Origin: Eubacterium sp.
Lineage (GTDB): Bacteria > Bacillota > Clostridia > Oscillospirales > Acutalibacteraceae
Assembly (NCBI GenBank): GCA_017514345.1
Contig: JAFWKC010000085.1
Span: 1 to 64,000, forward strand
DNA length: 64,000 nucleotides
Reading direction: 5' to 3'
This document shows positions 30,199-40,137 of this stretch, piece after piece; positions within the stretch are counted from its first letter, which is position 1; every line of letters begins with the position of its first letter. Position numbers and translations under genes: made by a program. Below the pieces are notes generated by a model that saw only the letters and a list, made by a program, of their open reading frames with translations, searched no databases and was not told where the DNA came from.

Positions 30199-30227
30199 AT
30201 TATATCATCAATTAGCTTAAATAGCAA
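30199..30227 (-). promoter_or_regulatory. Promoter of the nitroreductase-carboxylesterase pair
   Basis: On the minus strand TTGCTA (30222-30227) is followed after 17 bases by a perfect TATAAT (30199-30204), some 28 bases before the start codon. It is divergent from the glycan-locus promoter only 15 bases away. Confidence 0.7.
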
Positions 30228-30241
30228 CATATATATTATGC

Positions 30242-30270
30242 TTGAAAGTATAGTGCTTTTATGTTATTAT
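30242..30270 (+). promoter_or_regulatory. Promoter of the nonulosonic-acid glycan locus
   Basis: TTGAAA, 17 bases, then TATTAT lies 28 bases upstream of the first ATG at 30299, in a very AT-rich stretch. As the 15 genes that follow are closely spaced, it may drive the whole plus-strand arm to 45606. Confidence 0.65.
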
Positions 30271-30298
30271 ATTATTAATTATAATATTGAGGTTTTAA

Positions 30299-31479
30299 AT
30301 GAAAAAATTACTTATTTTAAACGGAAGTCTTAGCGAAGCAACGCTTATCGAACGGCGAAGGAGCTTGGCTATTACGTTATTACGTCAGGAAACGCGCCTG
30401 ACCTTATGGGGCACGCGCTTGCCGATGAGTATATCAAGGCGGATTATTCGGACAAAGAGACAATATTGAAAATTGTCAAGGAAAATAATATTGACAGAGT
30501 TGTTTCCTGTGCTAATGATTTTGGCGTGATAACGGCTTCTTATGTTTGCGAAAAGCTTGGTATTCCTGGACACGATACATATGAAAACGCACTTCTTCTT
30601 CATCAGAAGGATTTGTTCAAAGGCTTTATTCAGTCGCTTGATATTCCTACTCCTGTTTCTGTCAGCTTTGATGACATAAACGCGGCTTTCAGCTATGTCG
30701 AAACTGCCGAGTATCCTATTATTGTCAAAGCAACCGATTTGACGGGCGGAAAAGGAATACTCAAGGCAGAAAACAGAGAAGAAGCTGTTTTTGCTATAAA
30801 AAATGCTTTTGACAGGTCAAGGGTTAAGCATATTGTAATTGAGCCGTTTATCGTTGGAGCACAGCAGGCGCTTGTAACTTTCATCAAAGACAAAAAGGTG
30901 CTCTGCTCAGTAAGCAACGATAGCTTCAGTCCAAAAAACCCATATCTAATTCAGTCTGAGCTTTTCCCTGCACGGGGAATTGAAAAGTATCAATCAGAGC
31001 TCTATTCGTATATTGAGCGTATCTGCGAGGAGCTCGACCTCGTGGACGGAATGCTGACTGTTCAGTATATCGTAAGTGATGGAAAGCCCTACATTATTGA
31101 GCTTATGCGGCGCGCGCTCGGAAACCAGTATTTGACCGTTGCCGACGTAATCAGCGGATTTCCGTGGGAGGAAGCGCTGGTGAGAGCTGAAACGGGAATG
31201 GATTTGTCGCAGCTTGAGTTCAGTAAGCCTGTTTCAAAATATGCTGGACATCACGGAATTATGGCTGACAAGAACGGCGTTATTAACGGCTATGCAATTC
31301 CTAAGTCAATTGAGGAGCACGTTTTTAAAAAGATTGATATGCTCAAACCAGGAGAGTCGATTGACGACTGCCTTAATGAAAGAGTGGCATATATTTTTTA
31401 TAAGTACGACAACTATGATGAAGCGTATAATGCTGTTATGAATATGAACAGCTTGATTAAAATAGATTACGGAGAGTGA
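30299..31479 (+). pseudogene. ATP-grasp ligase gene with a one-base frameshift near codon 18
   Basis: ATP-grasp proteins join a carboxylate to an amine or thiol through an acyl-phosphate. The reading frame starts at 30299 with the family-like MKKLLILNGSLSEATLIE, then breaks; the rest continues in another frame from about 30355 (AKELGYYVITSGNAPDLMGHA) to 31479. A single missing base near 30353 explains it: inserting one base restores IEAAKELGYYV, as expected for the family. The remainder is intact, with VKATDLTGGKGI and IELMRRALGNQY motifs. If real, the mutation would abolish or reduce the protein unless translation restarts at 30406. A sequencing or assembly error is equally possible. It heads the glycan locus. 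Confidence 0.8.
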
Positions 31480-31481
31480 AA

Positions 31482-32384
31482 ATGAAGGTTTTAGTAACAG
31501 GTTCAAACGGTTTTATCGGCGGACACGTTTGTAAATATCTTTTAAATCAGGGCGTATACGTTATCGGACTTGATTTGCACGATGAAATGCGTAAGGAATG
31601 CAGCGAGTATATCAGGTTCAACCTTGCTACAGATGATATGAGCAAAATTCTTGACACCATATCAGTTGATAAAATTGACGCAGTTGTACATCTTGCTTCC
31701 GATATGCGCCACGAGCCGTACACGGTTGACGTTGTAACTAATAACTTAAGAGGAACACAAAAGCTGCTTGAATACTGTATAGAGAACAAGATGTCATCGT
31801 TTGTTCAGCTTTCAAGTCTTCCCGTTATCGGCTCGCCGAAAGAGGTACCGATTAAGGAAAATCATTCTATCAAGCCTCCAACGGTTTATCACGTTACAAA
31901 GTATACGCAGGAGCTGCTTGCCGATTATTCAAATTACACCTTCGGGCTCAGAACTGCAAGCTTCAGAATTTGCGCTCCCGTAGGAACGGGTGTTAACCCA
32001 AAAACTATTTTCCCGACGTTTGTCAGACGCGCTCTTGCAGGCGAGGACATTACGCTTATCGGCAAGGGAACACGACGTCAGACGTATATTCACGTCAACG
32101 ATATTGCACAGGCACTCTACAAGGCGCTTTGCAACGAAAATGCTCAAGGCACATATAACCTTGCAAGCTATAACAATCTTTCGAACAAGGAGCTTGCAGA
32201 AATTATTATTAAACAGCTTGGCTCATCATCAAAGATTGAGTTTTTGGATACTCCCGACCCGATGGATGATTACAACTGGGAGGTTTGTATAGATAAGATT
32301 GCAAACGATATCGGCTACAAGCCTGAAGTCGGAATTGAATACGCGATTGACGAATACGCAAGGTATGTCAGAGAGTCCGAATAG
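31482..32384 (+). CDS. NAD-dependent epimerase/dehydratase (extended SDR)
   Basis: A 300-residue nucleotide-sugar epimerase or dehydratase. I use the ATG at 31482, after GGAGAG; a GTG two codons upstream is possible. The Rossmann motif is TGSNGFIGG, the catalytic pair YHVTK lies near residue 135-139, and the substrate region includes RQTYIHVNDIAQAL. It likely prepares a nucleotide-activated sugar for the locus, but the specific substrate cannot be told. It starts three bases past the ATP-grasp stop. Confidence 0.85.
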   Translation: MKVLVTGSNGFIGGHVCKYLLNQGVYVIGLDLHDEMRKECSEYIRFNLATDDMSKILDTISVDKIDAVVHLASDMRHEPYTVDVVTNNLRGTQKLLEYCIENKMSSFVQLSSLPVIGSPKEVPIKENHSIKPPTVYHVTKYTQELLADYSNYTFGLRTASFRICAPVGTGVNPKTIFPTFVRRALAGEDITLIGKGTRRQTYIHVNDIAQALYKALCNENAQGTYNLASYNNLSNKELAEIIIKQLGSSSKIEFLDTPDPMDDYNWEVCIDKIANDIGYKPEVGIEYAIDEYARYVRESE

Positions 32385-32412
32385 CACATCGGCACTCGGA
32401 AAAGAGGTATTA

Positions 32413-33387
32413 ATGGACAAGCTTATTTCTTACGTTATTCCGTGCTACAGGTCGGAAAATACAATTACAACCGTTGTGGACGAAATAGATACGCTTATGA
32501 AAGAGCACAGCGATTATAATTATGAAATAATTTTGATTAACGACAGCTCACCCGATAACGTGTGGTCTGTAATAGAGGATTTAGCCCGCGAAAGACAGGA
32601 TGTAAAAGCTATTTCATTTGCAAAAAATTTCGGTCAGCACGCGGCGCTTATGGCAGGCTACCGTGTCGCAGAGGGCGAATTAATAGTATCGCTTGACGAT
32701 GACGGTCAGACTCCTGTTGCCGACACCTTCAAGCTGATTGACAAGCTCAGCGAGGGATATGACGTTGTTTATGCAAGATACAACAAGCTTAATGAATCGC
32801 TGTGGAGGCGATGCGGAAGCTGGCTGAGCAACAAAATGTCAGAGGTGCTTATCGGCAAGCCAAAGAACGTTCTCGGCAGCAGCTTTTATGTAATGAAAAG
32901 CTTTATTGCAAAGGAAATGACAAAATATAACAATTCCTATCCTTTTGTTGGCGGTCTTGTTTTCCGCGCAACAAAATCGATTGCAAATATAACAGTCGAC
33001 CACTATGACAGAATTGAGGGTAAGTCGGGCTATTCCTTTATGAAGCTGCTTCGGCTATGGCTTAACGGCTTTACAGCCTTTTCGGTTGTGCCGCTGAGAG
33101 CTTCCTCGTTTGTGGGAATTATTTGCGCTATTATCGGCTTTGCGTTCGGCTTGTTTACGGTTATAAGAAAAATACTTGTACCGAGAATAAGTGCAGGGTG
33201 GAGCTCAACGGTTTCGCTCATACTGTTTATAGGCGGACTTATAATGATGATGCTCGGTATGATTGGCGAGTATTTAGGACGAATATATATCAGCCTTAAT
33301 AATTCGCCGCAGTACGTAATACGCGAATGTTTAAATATTAATGACGAAACAAAAAGCTTAGACGAAATAAAGAGTTTGGAAGAGTAG
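32413..33387 (+). CDS. GT2 glycosyltransferase of polyprenyl-phosphate type (GtrB/ArnC-like)
   Basis: A 324-residue family-2 glycosyltransferase probably loading a sugar onto undecaprenyl phosphate at the inner membrane face. I chose ATG 32413 after AAAGAGGT, where the conserved YVIPCYRSE begins. The GT-A domain has SLDDDGQTP. Near residue 205-215, KSGYSFMKLLRLW is typical of the DPM1/GtrB group, and two C-terminal membrane helices follow (about 225-250 and 260-285). Such enzymes commonly serve periplasmic-side glycan decoration, which suits the acyltransferases beside it. Confidence 0.85.
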   Translation: MDKLISYVIPCYRSENTITTVVDEIDTLMKEHSDYNYEIILINDSSPDNVWSVIEDLARERQDVKAISFAKNFGQHAALMAGYRVAEGELIVSLDDDGQTPVADTFKLIDKLSEGYDVVYARYNKLNESLWRRCGSWLSNKMSEVLIGKPKNVLGSSFYVMKSFIAKEMTKYNNSYPFVGGLVFRATKSIANITVDHYDRIEGKSGYSFMKLLRLWLNGFTAFSVVPLRASSFVGIICAIIGFAFGLFTVIRKILVPRISAGWSSTVSLILFIGGLIMMMLGMIGEYLGRIYISLNNSPQYVIRECLNINDETKSLDEIKSLEE

Positions 33388-33389
33388 TT

Positions 33390-34436
33390 ATGGCAACACA
33401 GTTAAACGTTAAAAAGCCTCAAAAGAGATTTGATTTCCTTGACGCGTCAAAGGGATTAGGTATTATGCTTGTGGTCTTAGGTCACTTGGTTTATCTGTAT
33501 TCTCCGCTTGACCTTTCCATTTACAGCTTTCATATGCCGTTTTTCTTCCTTGTTTCAGGCGCGTGTACAAAGGTTGAGGGCATCAGCTTCAAGGATTATT
33601 TTATCAAGAAATTCAAACGCCTGTTTTTAGCGTATGTATATATTTTTATTGTCGGCACGATTGTTACGTATGCAACGCCGATACTTGAAAATCCCGAGTC
33701 GGTTAAGGACTTAATCCACGGCTTTTTCTACAGAGCAGGCGTAGTATATGTCGGCGTTACGTGGTTTTTACAATGCCTTTTCTTCGTGTCGCTGTTTTTA
33801 TATCCGTTTTATAAATACGTTATCAAGAAAATGCCTGTTGCCGTATCGTTCGTTATATCTGCGCTTCTTGTTGTATCGCCGATATTCCTGCAAAGGTACG
33901 AGGTACAGTATCCGTTCAGGCTGAACGTTGCGTTTGCAATGCTTCCGATATTTACTATCGGCTGCGTTTTCAGGGAGCGAGTGTTTGAGCTTGACAGCGC
34001 AAGTATTCCAAAGCGCTTGTTTACTGCTGTGCTTTGCTTTGCAACGGTTGCGATTGTTGCGCCGTATAACGATTTGGTCGGAGTTTCCGAAAACTTCTAC
34101 GGCAAGGATTATCTTTTGTATTTTATCTGCGCGATTGCAGGAAGCGCGCTCGTTCTTGTTCTCGGCACCTTTGTTAAAAAATCATATGTGCTCAAATATA
34201 TCGGCAAAAATTCGATGGTGATTTTCTCATTCCACGGAATATTCCTTATGATTTATTACTACGTTTTGAAACAGATTTATCACGAGGAGCTTTTGGGACA
34301 AAAAAATCTGAGCAATTCGCAGGTTGCCGTCGGCTTTGTTACGGTGCTTGCGGCGTCAGTAATGGTATCTCTGGCTTATAACGGAATTAAAATGCTGTTT
34401 GGTAAGCTGTTCTCAAAGAAACAAAAGGGAGTTTAA
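33390..34436 (+). CDS. Acyltransferase-3 family membrane O-acyltransferase
   Basis: A 348-residue integral membrane protein with about ten helices, of the acyltransferase-3 family. These move acetyl or related groups from the cytoplasm to exported sugars. Near the N-terminus the family motif appears as DASKGLGIMLVVLGH and then SFHMPFFFLVSGA. It begins two bases after the GT2 gene and is followed after one base by a sialyltransferase-like gene. It probably O-acylates the glycan made here. The true substrate is unknown. Confidence 0.85.
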   Translation: MATQLNVKKPQKRFDFLDASKGLGIMLVVLGHLVYLYSPLDLSIYSFHMPFFFLVSGACTKVEGISFKDYFIKKFKRLFLAYVYIFIVGTIVTYATPILENPESVKDLIHGFFYRAGVVYVGVTWFLQCLFFVSLFLYPFYKYVIKKMPVAVSFVISALLVVSPIFLQRYEVQYPFRLNVAFAMLPIFTIGCVFRERVFELDSASIPKRLFTAVLCFATVAIVAPYNDLVGVSENFYGKDYLLYFICAIAGSALVLVLGTFVKKSYVLKYIGKNSMVIFSFHGIFLMIYYYVLKQIYHEELLGQKNLSNSQVAVGFVTVLAASVMVSLAYNGIKMLFGKLFSKKQKGV

Positions 34437-34437
34437 T

Positions 34438-35562
34438 ATGTCGAAACGCAGAGGCTTGGCGCTTATTTACAAGCCCTCTAATTTGTTACAATTCATATGG
34501 TATTACTGCACATACGACAGCGAAACCGAATGGGACGCGCTGTGTCTGCCAAACGGTTACAGCGGTCAGTTTATGGACTCGTACTGTGAAAAAAGCGAGC
34601 TTTTTAAAAATGTGTTAAAGGACACAAAGTCGTATGTCGATATGCCGCTTAGCAAGCAGGTTGGTATGTTTTCAAAAATGCTTCTTTGCGCGCTTGTCGG
34701 ACAGCAAAAGCGTTTTTATAAAAAGACCGCTTGTGAATTTGCAGATATTGAAAGCTATGACAGAATTGTTGTTCCGTGCGATATCGGTATTGTTTCGGGC
34801 GCGTTTGTCGGACTCGGCGGCGAATATGATGTCACCATTATGGAGGACGGAACAGCCGATTACCTCGACAGGAAGCTGTCAAACGTATTTACCTATAAGC
34901 CGCTCCTTTCGGCAATCAGGGGCTCGTTGATGTCCGTTCTCGGCTACGCGAATACAGACAATGTATTTCCGCTTCGCACAAACAAAAGGTGCGTTAAGTA
35001 TTGCAGCCGCATTGAAAAAATGAAATACCGCGATTATAAGGAAATGCGGCAGCTATTCGATTTTTCAAAAACAGATATGGAGCTTTATAATTCGGTTATC
35101 GCAAGGCTCTATAACGGAATTAGCGATTACGATTTTTCAGGTGCAGACACAATTTTGTTTACGGCGCCGTTTGAAGCGGACTTTATTAATGATTTTTCGC
35201 CTTATCTTGAAAAGCTGAAAAGCTATATTGCCGAAAATTCAAAATCGGTGATTATCAAGAAGCACCCGCGTGACGCGATAGCTTATGACTTCGGTGAAAA
35301 TGTAAAGACTGCTGAGCTTGACTCCGAAATTCCTGCAGAGGTGATTTTGCCATATATTAAGGACAAGACGATTATTCTGACATTCCCGTCAAGTACGCTG
35401 CTGAATATTCCGCAGGATTATAACATCAAGCTGATATACTTTGACGGTATGCACGAGGTATCAAAAAAACAAAACACCCGCGCCGATTATGCTGATGAGG
35501 GTCAGTTTAAAACGTTAATTGATATGTTCGGAATTGACAATCCCGAAATAATAAAGCTTTAA
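34438..35562 (+). CDS. Putative sialyltransferase-like glycosyltransferase (GT-B, HP motif)
   Basis: A 374-residue cytoplasmic protein started at ATG 34438 (AAAGGGAG upstream). Overall family assignment is by motifs: IMEDGTADYL carries the D/E-D/E-G motif and IIKKHPRDA the HP motif that bind the acceptor and CMP in bacterial sialyltransferases (GT38/GT52/GT80). Next come an acidic segment, DSEIPAEV, and a serine-rich FPSSTLLN. It would use the CMP-activated nonulosonic acid made by the downstream genes. A paralog-like gene lies at 46778 on the other strand. Acceptor and linkage are unknown. Confidence 0.75.
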   Translation: MSKRRGLALIYKPSNLLQFIWYYCTYDSETEWDALCLPNGYSGQFMDSYCEKSELFKNVLKDTKSYVDMPLSKQVGMFSKMLLCALVGQQKRFYKKTACEFADIESYDRIVVPCDIGIVSGAFVGLGGEYDVTIMEDGTADYLDRKLSNVFTYKPLLSAIRGSLMSVLGYANTDNVFPLRTNKRCVKYCSRIEKMKYRDYKEMRQLFDFSKTDMELYNSVIARLYNGISDYDFSGADTILFTAPFEADFINDFSPYLEKLKSYIAENSKSVIIKKHPRDAIAYDFGENVKTAELDSEIPAEVILPYIKDKTIILTFPSSTLLNIPQDYNIKLIYFDGMHEVSKKQNTRADYADEGQFKTLIDMFGIDNPEIIKL

Positions 35563-35581
35563 CTAAGATTGAGGACAAAAA

Positions 35582-36790
35582 ATGTTTAATTTGGAAAAAT
35601 TCATCAGCGACGTAATTACAAACAGGAGCGAAAGCCTGTTCAGAAACGATATTGAAAAGAACCGCGCAGAGCTTGAAAACAGAATAGGCAACATGCGCGT
35701 TCTTGTTATCGGCGGAGCGGGCAGCATTGGCTCGTCGTTTATCAAGGCGATACTTCCGTTTAAGCCGCAGTCGCTCGTTGTTGTTGACATAAACGAAAAT
35801 GCGCTCACAGAGCTTACGCGCGATATAAGAAGCACCGACGGTATGTTCGTGCCGTCAGATTACATTACATATCCTATTGACTATGCGTCTGGTACATTTG
35901 AAAAAATGTTCAGGTCAAGAAACGGCTTTGACATCGTAGCAAACTTTTCTGCTCATAAGCACGTCAGAAGTGAAAAGGATATTTTTTCCGTTGAGGCAAT
36001 GCTGCTTAATAACGTTATCAACGCAAAAAAGCTTCTTGATTTGCTGTCAGAAATTCCGCCGCAGGTGTATTTCTGCGTTTCTACTGACAAGGCGGCAAAT
36101 CCCGTAAACATTATGGGCGCGAGCAAAAGGATTATGGAGGACGTTATATTCTCGTACTCTGATAAATTCAGCGTAAAAACGGCGAGATTTGCAAACGTGG
36201 CGTTTTCAAACGGCTCGCTTCCCGCAGGCTTCCTTGACAGGATTAATAAATATCAGCCGCTGAGCGCGCCTAACGACGTAAAGCGCTATTTTGTTTCGCC
36301 AAAGGAAAGCGGCGAGATTTGTATGCTGTCCTGTATTTTAGGAAATAACCGCGAAATCTTCTTCCCAAAGCTCAGGGAAGAGCAGATGATGGGCTTTGAC
36401 GTTATTGCAGTTGAGCTGTTAAAGCGCTTTGGATATGAGGCGCTTGAATGTGATACAGAAGCAGAGGCGTTTGCAGCCGCTAAGGAGCTGTATAACGGCA
36501 GCAAGGCGTATCCCGTGCTGTTTTCCGCATCTAATACATCGGGCGAAAAGGCGTATGAAGAATTCTTCGTGGACGGCGAAACCACGGATATGGCGCGCTT
36601 TTCATCGCTTGGAATTATTACAAACAAGACTATTCCAAACTCGGAGCGTATAGATGCTCTTTACACTGCGCTTAAAAACGAATTTACAAAAAACAGTACG
36701 TCAAAAGAACAAATTGTAAAAATCATTTCGGACTATCTTCCGAATTTCAGTCATATCGAAACGGGCAAATCGCTCGATTCAAAGATGTAA
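35582..36790 (+). CDS. LegB/PseB-like nucleotide-sugar 4,6-dehydratase
   Basis: A 402-residue SDR-type dehydratase that would form the 4-keto-6-deoxy intermediate from a nucleotide-activated GlcNAc, the first committed step of legionaminic acid synthesis. The NAD-binding motif is IGGAGSIGSS near residue 40-49; STDKAANPVNIMGASKR holds the Met-x3-Lys catalytic signature of the PseB/FlaA1 group. A hydrophilic N-terminus and no membrane helices separate it from CapD. The aminotransferase follows 14 bases later. LegB is favoured over PseB because of the companions LegC and PtmE. Confidence 0.8.
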   Translation: MFNLEKFISDVITNRSESLFRNDIEKNRAELENRIGNMRVLVIGGAGSIGSSFIKAILPFKPQSLVVVDINENALTELTRDIRSTDGMFVPSDYITYPIDYASGTFEKMFRSRNGFDIVANFSAHKHVRSEKDIFSVEAMLLNNVINAKKLLDLLSEIPPQVYFCVSTDKAANPVNIMGASKRIMEDVIFSYSDKFSVKTARFANVAFSNGSLPAGFLDRINKYQPLSAPNDVKRYFVSPKESGEICMLSCILGNNREIFFPKLREEQMMGFDVIAVELLKRFGYEALECDTEAEAFAAAKELYNGSKAYPVLFSASNTSGEKAYEEFFVDGETTDMARFSSLGIITNKTIPNSERIDALYTALKNEFTKNSTSKEQIVKIISDYLPNFSHIETGKSLDSKM

Positions 36791-36804
36791 AAGAGGAAAA
36801 AACT

Positions 36805-37986
36805 ATGCAGACAATTCCACTTTCCATTCCGAACTTTGAAGGAAACGAAAAGAAATATGCCGACGACGCAATACAACAGGGTTGGGTTTCGACTGGCGGC
36901 GCGTATATTGATAAATTTGAGCAGCAGCTTGAGGATTTTCTAAAAGTGCCAAAGGTTGCGGCGTGCCAGAGCGGAACGTCCGCGCTTCACCTGTCGCTTG
37001 TAGAGTGCGGCGTGCAGCCAAACGACGCTGTTATCGTACCCGCGCTTACCTTTATTGCGGCTGTTAACCCCGTAAAGTATATGTTTGCAAGTCCCGTGTT
37101 TATGGACTGCGATGACTCGCTTTGTATGGACCCTGTAAAGCTCGAAAGCTTTTGCGAAAACGAATGTACCTTTGAAGACGGAAAGCTTCTGCTTAAGGAA
37201 AGTAAACAACACATCAAGGCCGTCGTTGTAGTTCACGTATTCGGCAATATGGCTGATATGGAAAGCATAATGAGTATTGCCCGTAAGTACAACCTGAAGG
37301 TTATCGAAGACGCGACGGAAGCGCTCGGTACCTTTTATACCGAAGGAAAATACAGCGGAAAGGCAGCAGGAACGATAGGCGATTTCGGCGCATTTTCCTT
37401 TAACGGTAACAAGATTATCACTACGGGAGGCGGCGGCGCAGTTACTGCGTCAGACGCCGACGTTGCAAGCCACTTGAAGTATCTGTCCACACAGGCGAAG
37501 GACGACGCCGTGTTTTACGTTCATAACGAGGTAGGGTATAACTACAGAATGACAAACGTACAGGCGGCAATCGGCGTTGCACAGATGGAGGAGCTTGAGG
37601 AGTTTATTTCTCGAAAGCAGAATAATTACAAAAGTTACGCAGAGCTTTTTAAGGACTGCAAATACGCAAAGCTCATTGAATTCAGAAGCGCAACTTCGTC
37701 AAACTGCTGGTTTTATTCGCTTCTTATCAACAGGGGATATATCTCTGCTTCGTTAAGGGATATTATAGCCGCGCTTCAGCAAAAGGGTATTCAGACGCGC
37801 GCGATATGGGGACTGATTAACGAACAGAAGCCTTATCAAAACGATATTGCGTACAAGGTGGAAAAGGCGCCGCTTTACGCCGAAAGCGTGCTTAATATAC
37901 CGTCAACCACACAGATTACAAGCGACGAAATAGAATATGTCGCAAAAGAGATTATAGAGTTACTTGAGGAGTTAGCAAATGACTGA
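36805..37986 (+). CDS. LegC-like PLP aminotransferase (DegT/DnrJ/EryC1 family)
   Basis: A 393-residue PLP-dependent sugar aminotransferase adding an amino group at C4 of the 4-keto sugar. The PLP lysine is in FSFNGNKIITTGGGGAV near residue 195, and ACQSGTSALHL and EDATEALGT are cofactor-binding segments. The Asn-Gly-Asn-Lys sequence is typical of the LegC group. It overlaps the next gene by 8 bases. It should work directly after the LegB-like enzyme. Confidence 0.87.
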   Translation: MQTIPLSIPNFEGNEKKYADDAIQQGWVSTGGAYIDKFEQQLEDFLKVPKVAACQSGTSALHLSLVECGVQPNDAVIVPALTFIAAVNPVKYMFASPVFMDCDDSLCMDPVKLESFCENECTFEDGKLLLKESKQHIKAVVVVHVFGNMADMESIMSIARKYNLKVIEDATEALGTFYTEGKYSGKAAGTIGDFGAFSFNGNKIITTGGGGAVTASDADVASHLKYLSTQAKDDAVFYVHNEVGYNYRMTNVQAAIGVAQMEELEEFISRKQNNYKSYAELFKDCKYAKLIEFRSATSSNCWFYSLLINRGYISASLRDIIAALQQKGIQTRAIWGLINEQKPYQNDIAYKVEKAPLYAESVLNIPSTTQITSDEIEYVAKEIIELLEELAND

Positions 37987-39028
37987 TATTAAATCATTTA
38001 TCGGCAGTACGGAGCTTACCGTTGCCGAAACGATGCAGTTAATTGACAGAAATACTAACGGAATCCTATTTTTAACTGACGAAAACAACAGGCTTTACGG
38101 CTGTATTACGGACGGCGATATCCGCCGCTTTCTGCTCGCGGGCGGAAAGCTTGAGGACTCTGCAAAGGATGTCGCTAACGTAAATCCGCGTACTGCAAGA
38201 AGCTATGACGAGGCGCACACGCTTTATCATAAAAAGAACTACGTCGTTATTCCTATCGTGGACGAAAACGGTATTGTCACCGATATGTACTGCGGAAATC
38301 CTTATTCCTCAAACGTGGAGTATACGGAGCTTAATATCCCCGTTGTTATTAACGCTGGCGGCAAGGGTACGCGCCTTGAGCCGTATACAAAGGTACTACC
38401 AAAGCCGCTTATACCCGTCGGTGATTTGCCGATTATCGAGCTTATTATGAAGGAGTATCAGAAATACTCGTGCAACGATTTTCACATCATCGTTAACTAC
38501 AAGCGCGATTTGATGAAGGCGTATTTTACCGACAGCGAAAACAAGTATAATATTTCGTGGTACGATGAGGACAAGCCACTCGGTACGGGCGGCGGACTCA
38601 GCCTGCTTAAGGGCAAGCTTAACGAAACGTTTTTCTTCGCTAACTGCGACGAGCTTCTGACCTTCGACTACGCAAAAATCGTTGATTTTCACAAGTCAAG
38701 CGGTAACGTAATTACAATGGTTTGCGCCTACAAGAATATCGAAATTCCGTACGGCGTTGTCGAAATGGGTGAAAACGGCGTTATTGAGGATATGAAGGAA
38801 AAGCCGCTTATGTCGTTTCTGACTAATACGGGCGTGTATATCGTGGAGCCTGAGGTGCTTGACGATATCGAGGACAATACGCCTGTCGGCTTCCCCGAAA
38901 TTATCGAAAAAGAGCGTCAGAGCGGCAAACGCGTTGCCGTATATCCTATCAGCGAAAACGACTGGATGGATATGGGACAGATTTCCGAGCTTGAAAAAAT
39001 GCGAAAGAAACTATTTGGAGAGCAGTAA
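37979..39028 (+). CDS. CBS-domain sugar nucleotidyltransferase (PtmE-like)
   Basis: The 349-residue protein has two N-terminal CBS modules (about residues 8-112), then a nucleotidyltransferase domain starting with VINAGGKGTRLEPYTKVLPKPL. This architecture matches Campylobacter PtmE, which activates glucosamine-1-phosphate as a GDP-sugar for the legionaminic route, so a GDP-linked pathway is suggested but not shown. The CBS pair probably senses adenine nucleotides. The gene overlaps neighbours on both sides. Confidence 0.82.
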   Translation: MTDIKSFIGSTELTVAETMQLIDRNTNGILFLTDENNRLYGCITDGDIRRFLLAGGKLEDSAKDVANVNPRTARSYDEAHTLYHKKNYVVIPIVDENGIVTDMYCGNPYSSNVEYTELNIPVVINAGGKGTRLEPYTKVLPKPLIPVGDLPIIELIMKEYQKYSCNDFHIIVNYKRDLMKAYFTDSENKYNISWYDEDKPLGTGGGLSLLKGKLNETFFFANCDELLTFDYAKIVDFHKSSGNVITMVCAYKNIEIPYGVVEMGENGVIEDMKEKPLMSFLTNTGVYIVEPEVLDDIEDNTPVGFPEIIEKERQSGKRVAVYPISENDWMDMGQISELEKMRKKLFGEQ

Positions 39029-40137
39029 TGACAGAAACAAAAAAGCTAAACGGTTATCAGCAAACGTTTTTAGATGTTTTCAGGATAGTTGCTGCGTTTT
39101 TCGTTTTGCTCGGACACAGCTTCAGGTATTACGGGCTTACGGTGTTCAAAGATGATACGCATTTTGCATATATTCAGAATATGGGCGTAGTTATGCTATT
39201 CCTTCTTGCAGGTTTTCTTGCAGCTTATTCGTTGAGCAAAAAGAACGAACAACACGATTACACAATATCGCAGTTTTCAAGGCACAAAACAACAAGAATA
39301 TTTGCTGAGTATTTTCCTGGACTCGTTTTTATCGCCGTTATTGATTATCTCTCAATACGCATAAACGGCTCGGCGTACTTGTTTTACGATGCGTACAGCG
39401 TTAAGCAGTTTATCGGAAACATATTTATGCTTCAGGAAATGTCGCTGAATCAGCTTATACCGAATTTCAGCATTGTATCCTTCGGCTCAGGCCGTCCGCT
39501 TTGGACGCTGTCTGTTGAATGGTGGATTTATTTCCTTTTTGCTCACGTCTATCTGATAGTCGCAAATAAGAAGAGATTTGATTTAAAATCGTTAGTGCTT
39601 CTGGCACTCTTTATATTTTTTCCTATGGACTTTCTGGTTCAGGGTAGTCAGCGCAGCATCGGCGCAGTGTTCGTACTTGGCGTATTAGCGTATTCGATAT
39701 ACGATAAAATCAGCAAAAAGCTTGCGCTTCCTGTGTTCTTAGCTTCGTTTTTGCTGTATGCCGCATATGGCGCCGTATTCAAAAACGCTTACGATATCCC
39801 GTCGTTTATTATTCTGTGGATAATGCTTTGTTTCGGCGTAAAGACGTTTGAAATAAAATCCGCTTCGAACAAGAGCACAAGAAACAAAACGCTTGCGTTT
39901 GTTTCGGGAAGCACGTCTATGCTGTACCTTCTTCACTACAGCATAATTGATTTCATTTATAATTTATCGTTTAGTGAAAACGTATATCTGAAGTTTTCAC
40001 TCGGAATTATTATTTCTGTTGTTCTTGCGTTTGTTATGTACTATGTTTTCGGCAAAAAGAAGCTGCTCATAAAAATCGGAGAGCTTGTCGCTTCTCCGTT
40101 CAAAAAACAAAAAGTAAAAAGCTTAGGAGAAAAATGA
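39028..40137 (+). CDS. OafA-type acyltransferase-3 family membrane protein
   Basis: A second membrane O-acyltransferase of 369 residues with about ten helices. The N-terminal FLDVFRIVAAFFVLLGHS gives the conserved Arg and His, and GSGRPLWTLSVEWWIY matches the OafA/acyltransferase-3 signature. It is placed inside the nonulosonic-acid genes, so it may acylate that sugar. The first base is shared with the nucleotidyltransferase stop and the last four overlap the acetyltransferase start. Confidence 0.85.
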   Translation: MTETKKLNGYQQTFLDVFRIVAAFFVLLGHSFRYYGLTVFKDDTHFAYIQNMGVVMLFLLAGFLAAYSLSKKNEQHDYTISQFSRHKTTRIFAEYFPGLVFIAVIDYLSIRINGSAYLFYDAYSVKQFIGNIFMLQEMSLNQLIPNFSIVSFGSGRPLWTLSVEWWIYFLFAHVYLIVANKKRFDLKSLVLLALFIFFPMDFLVQGSQRSIGAVFVLGVLAYSIYDKISKKLALPVFLASFLLYAAYGAVFKNAYDIPSFIILWIMLCFGVKTFEIKSASNKSTRNKTLAFVSGSTSMLYLLHYSIIDFIYNLSFSENVYLKFSLGIIISVVLAFVMYYVFGKKKLLIKIGELVASPFKKQKVKSLGEK

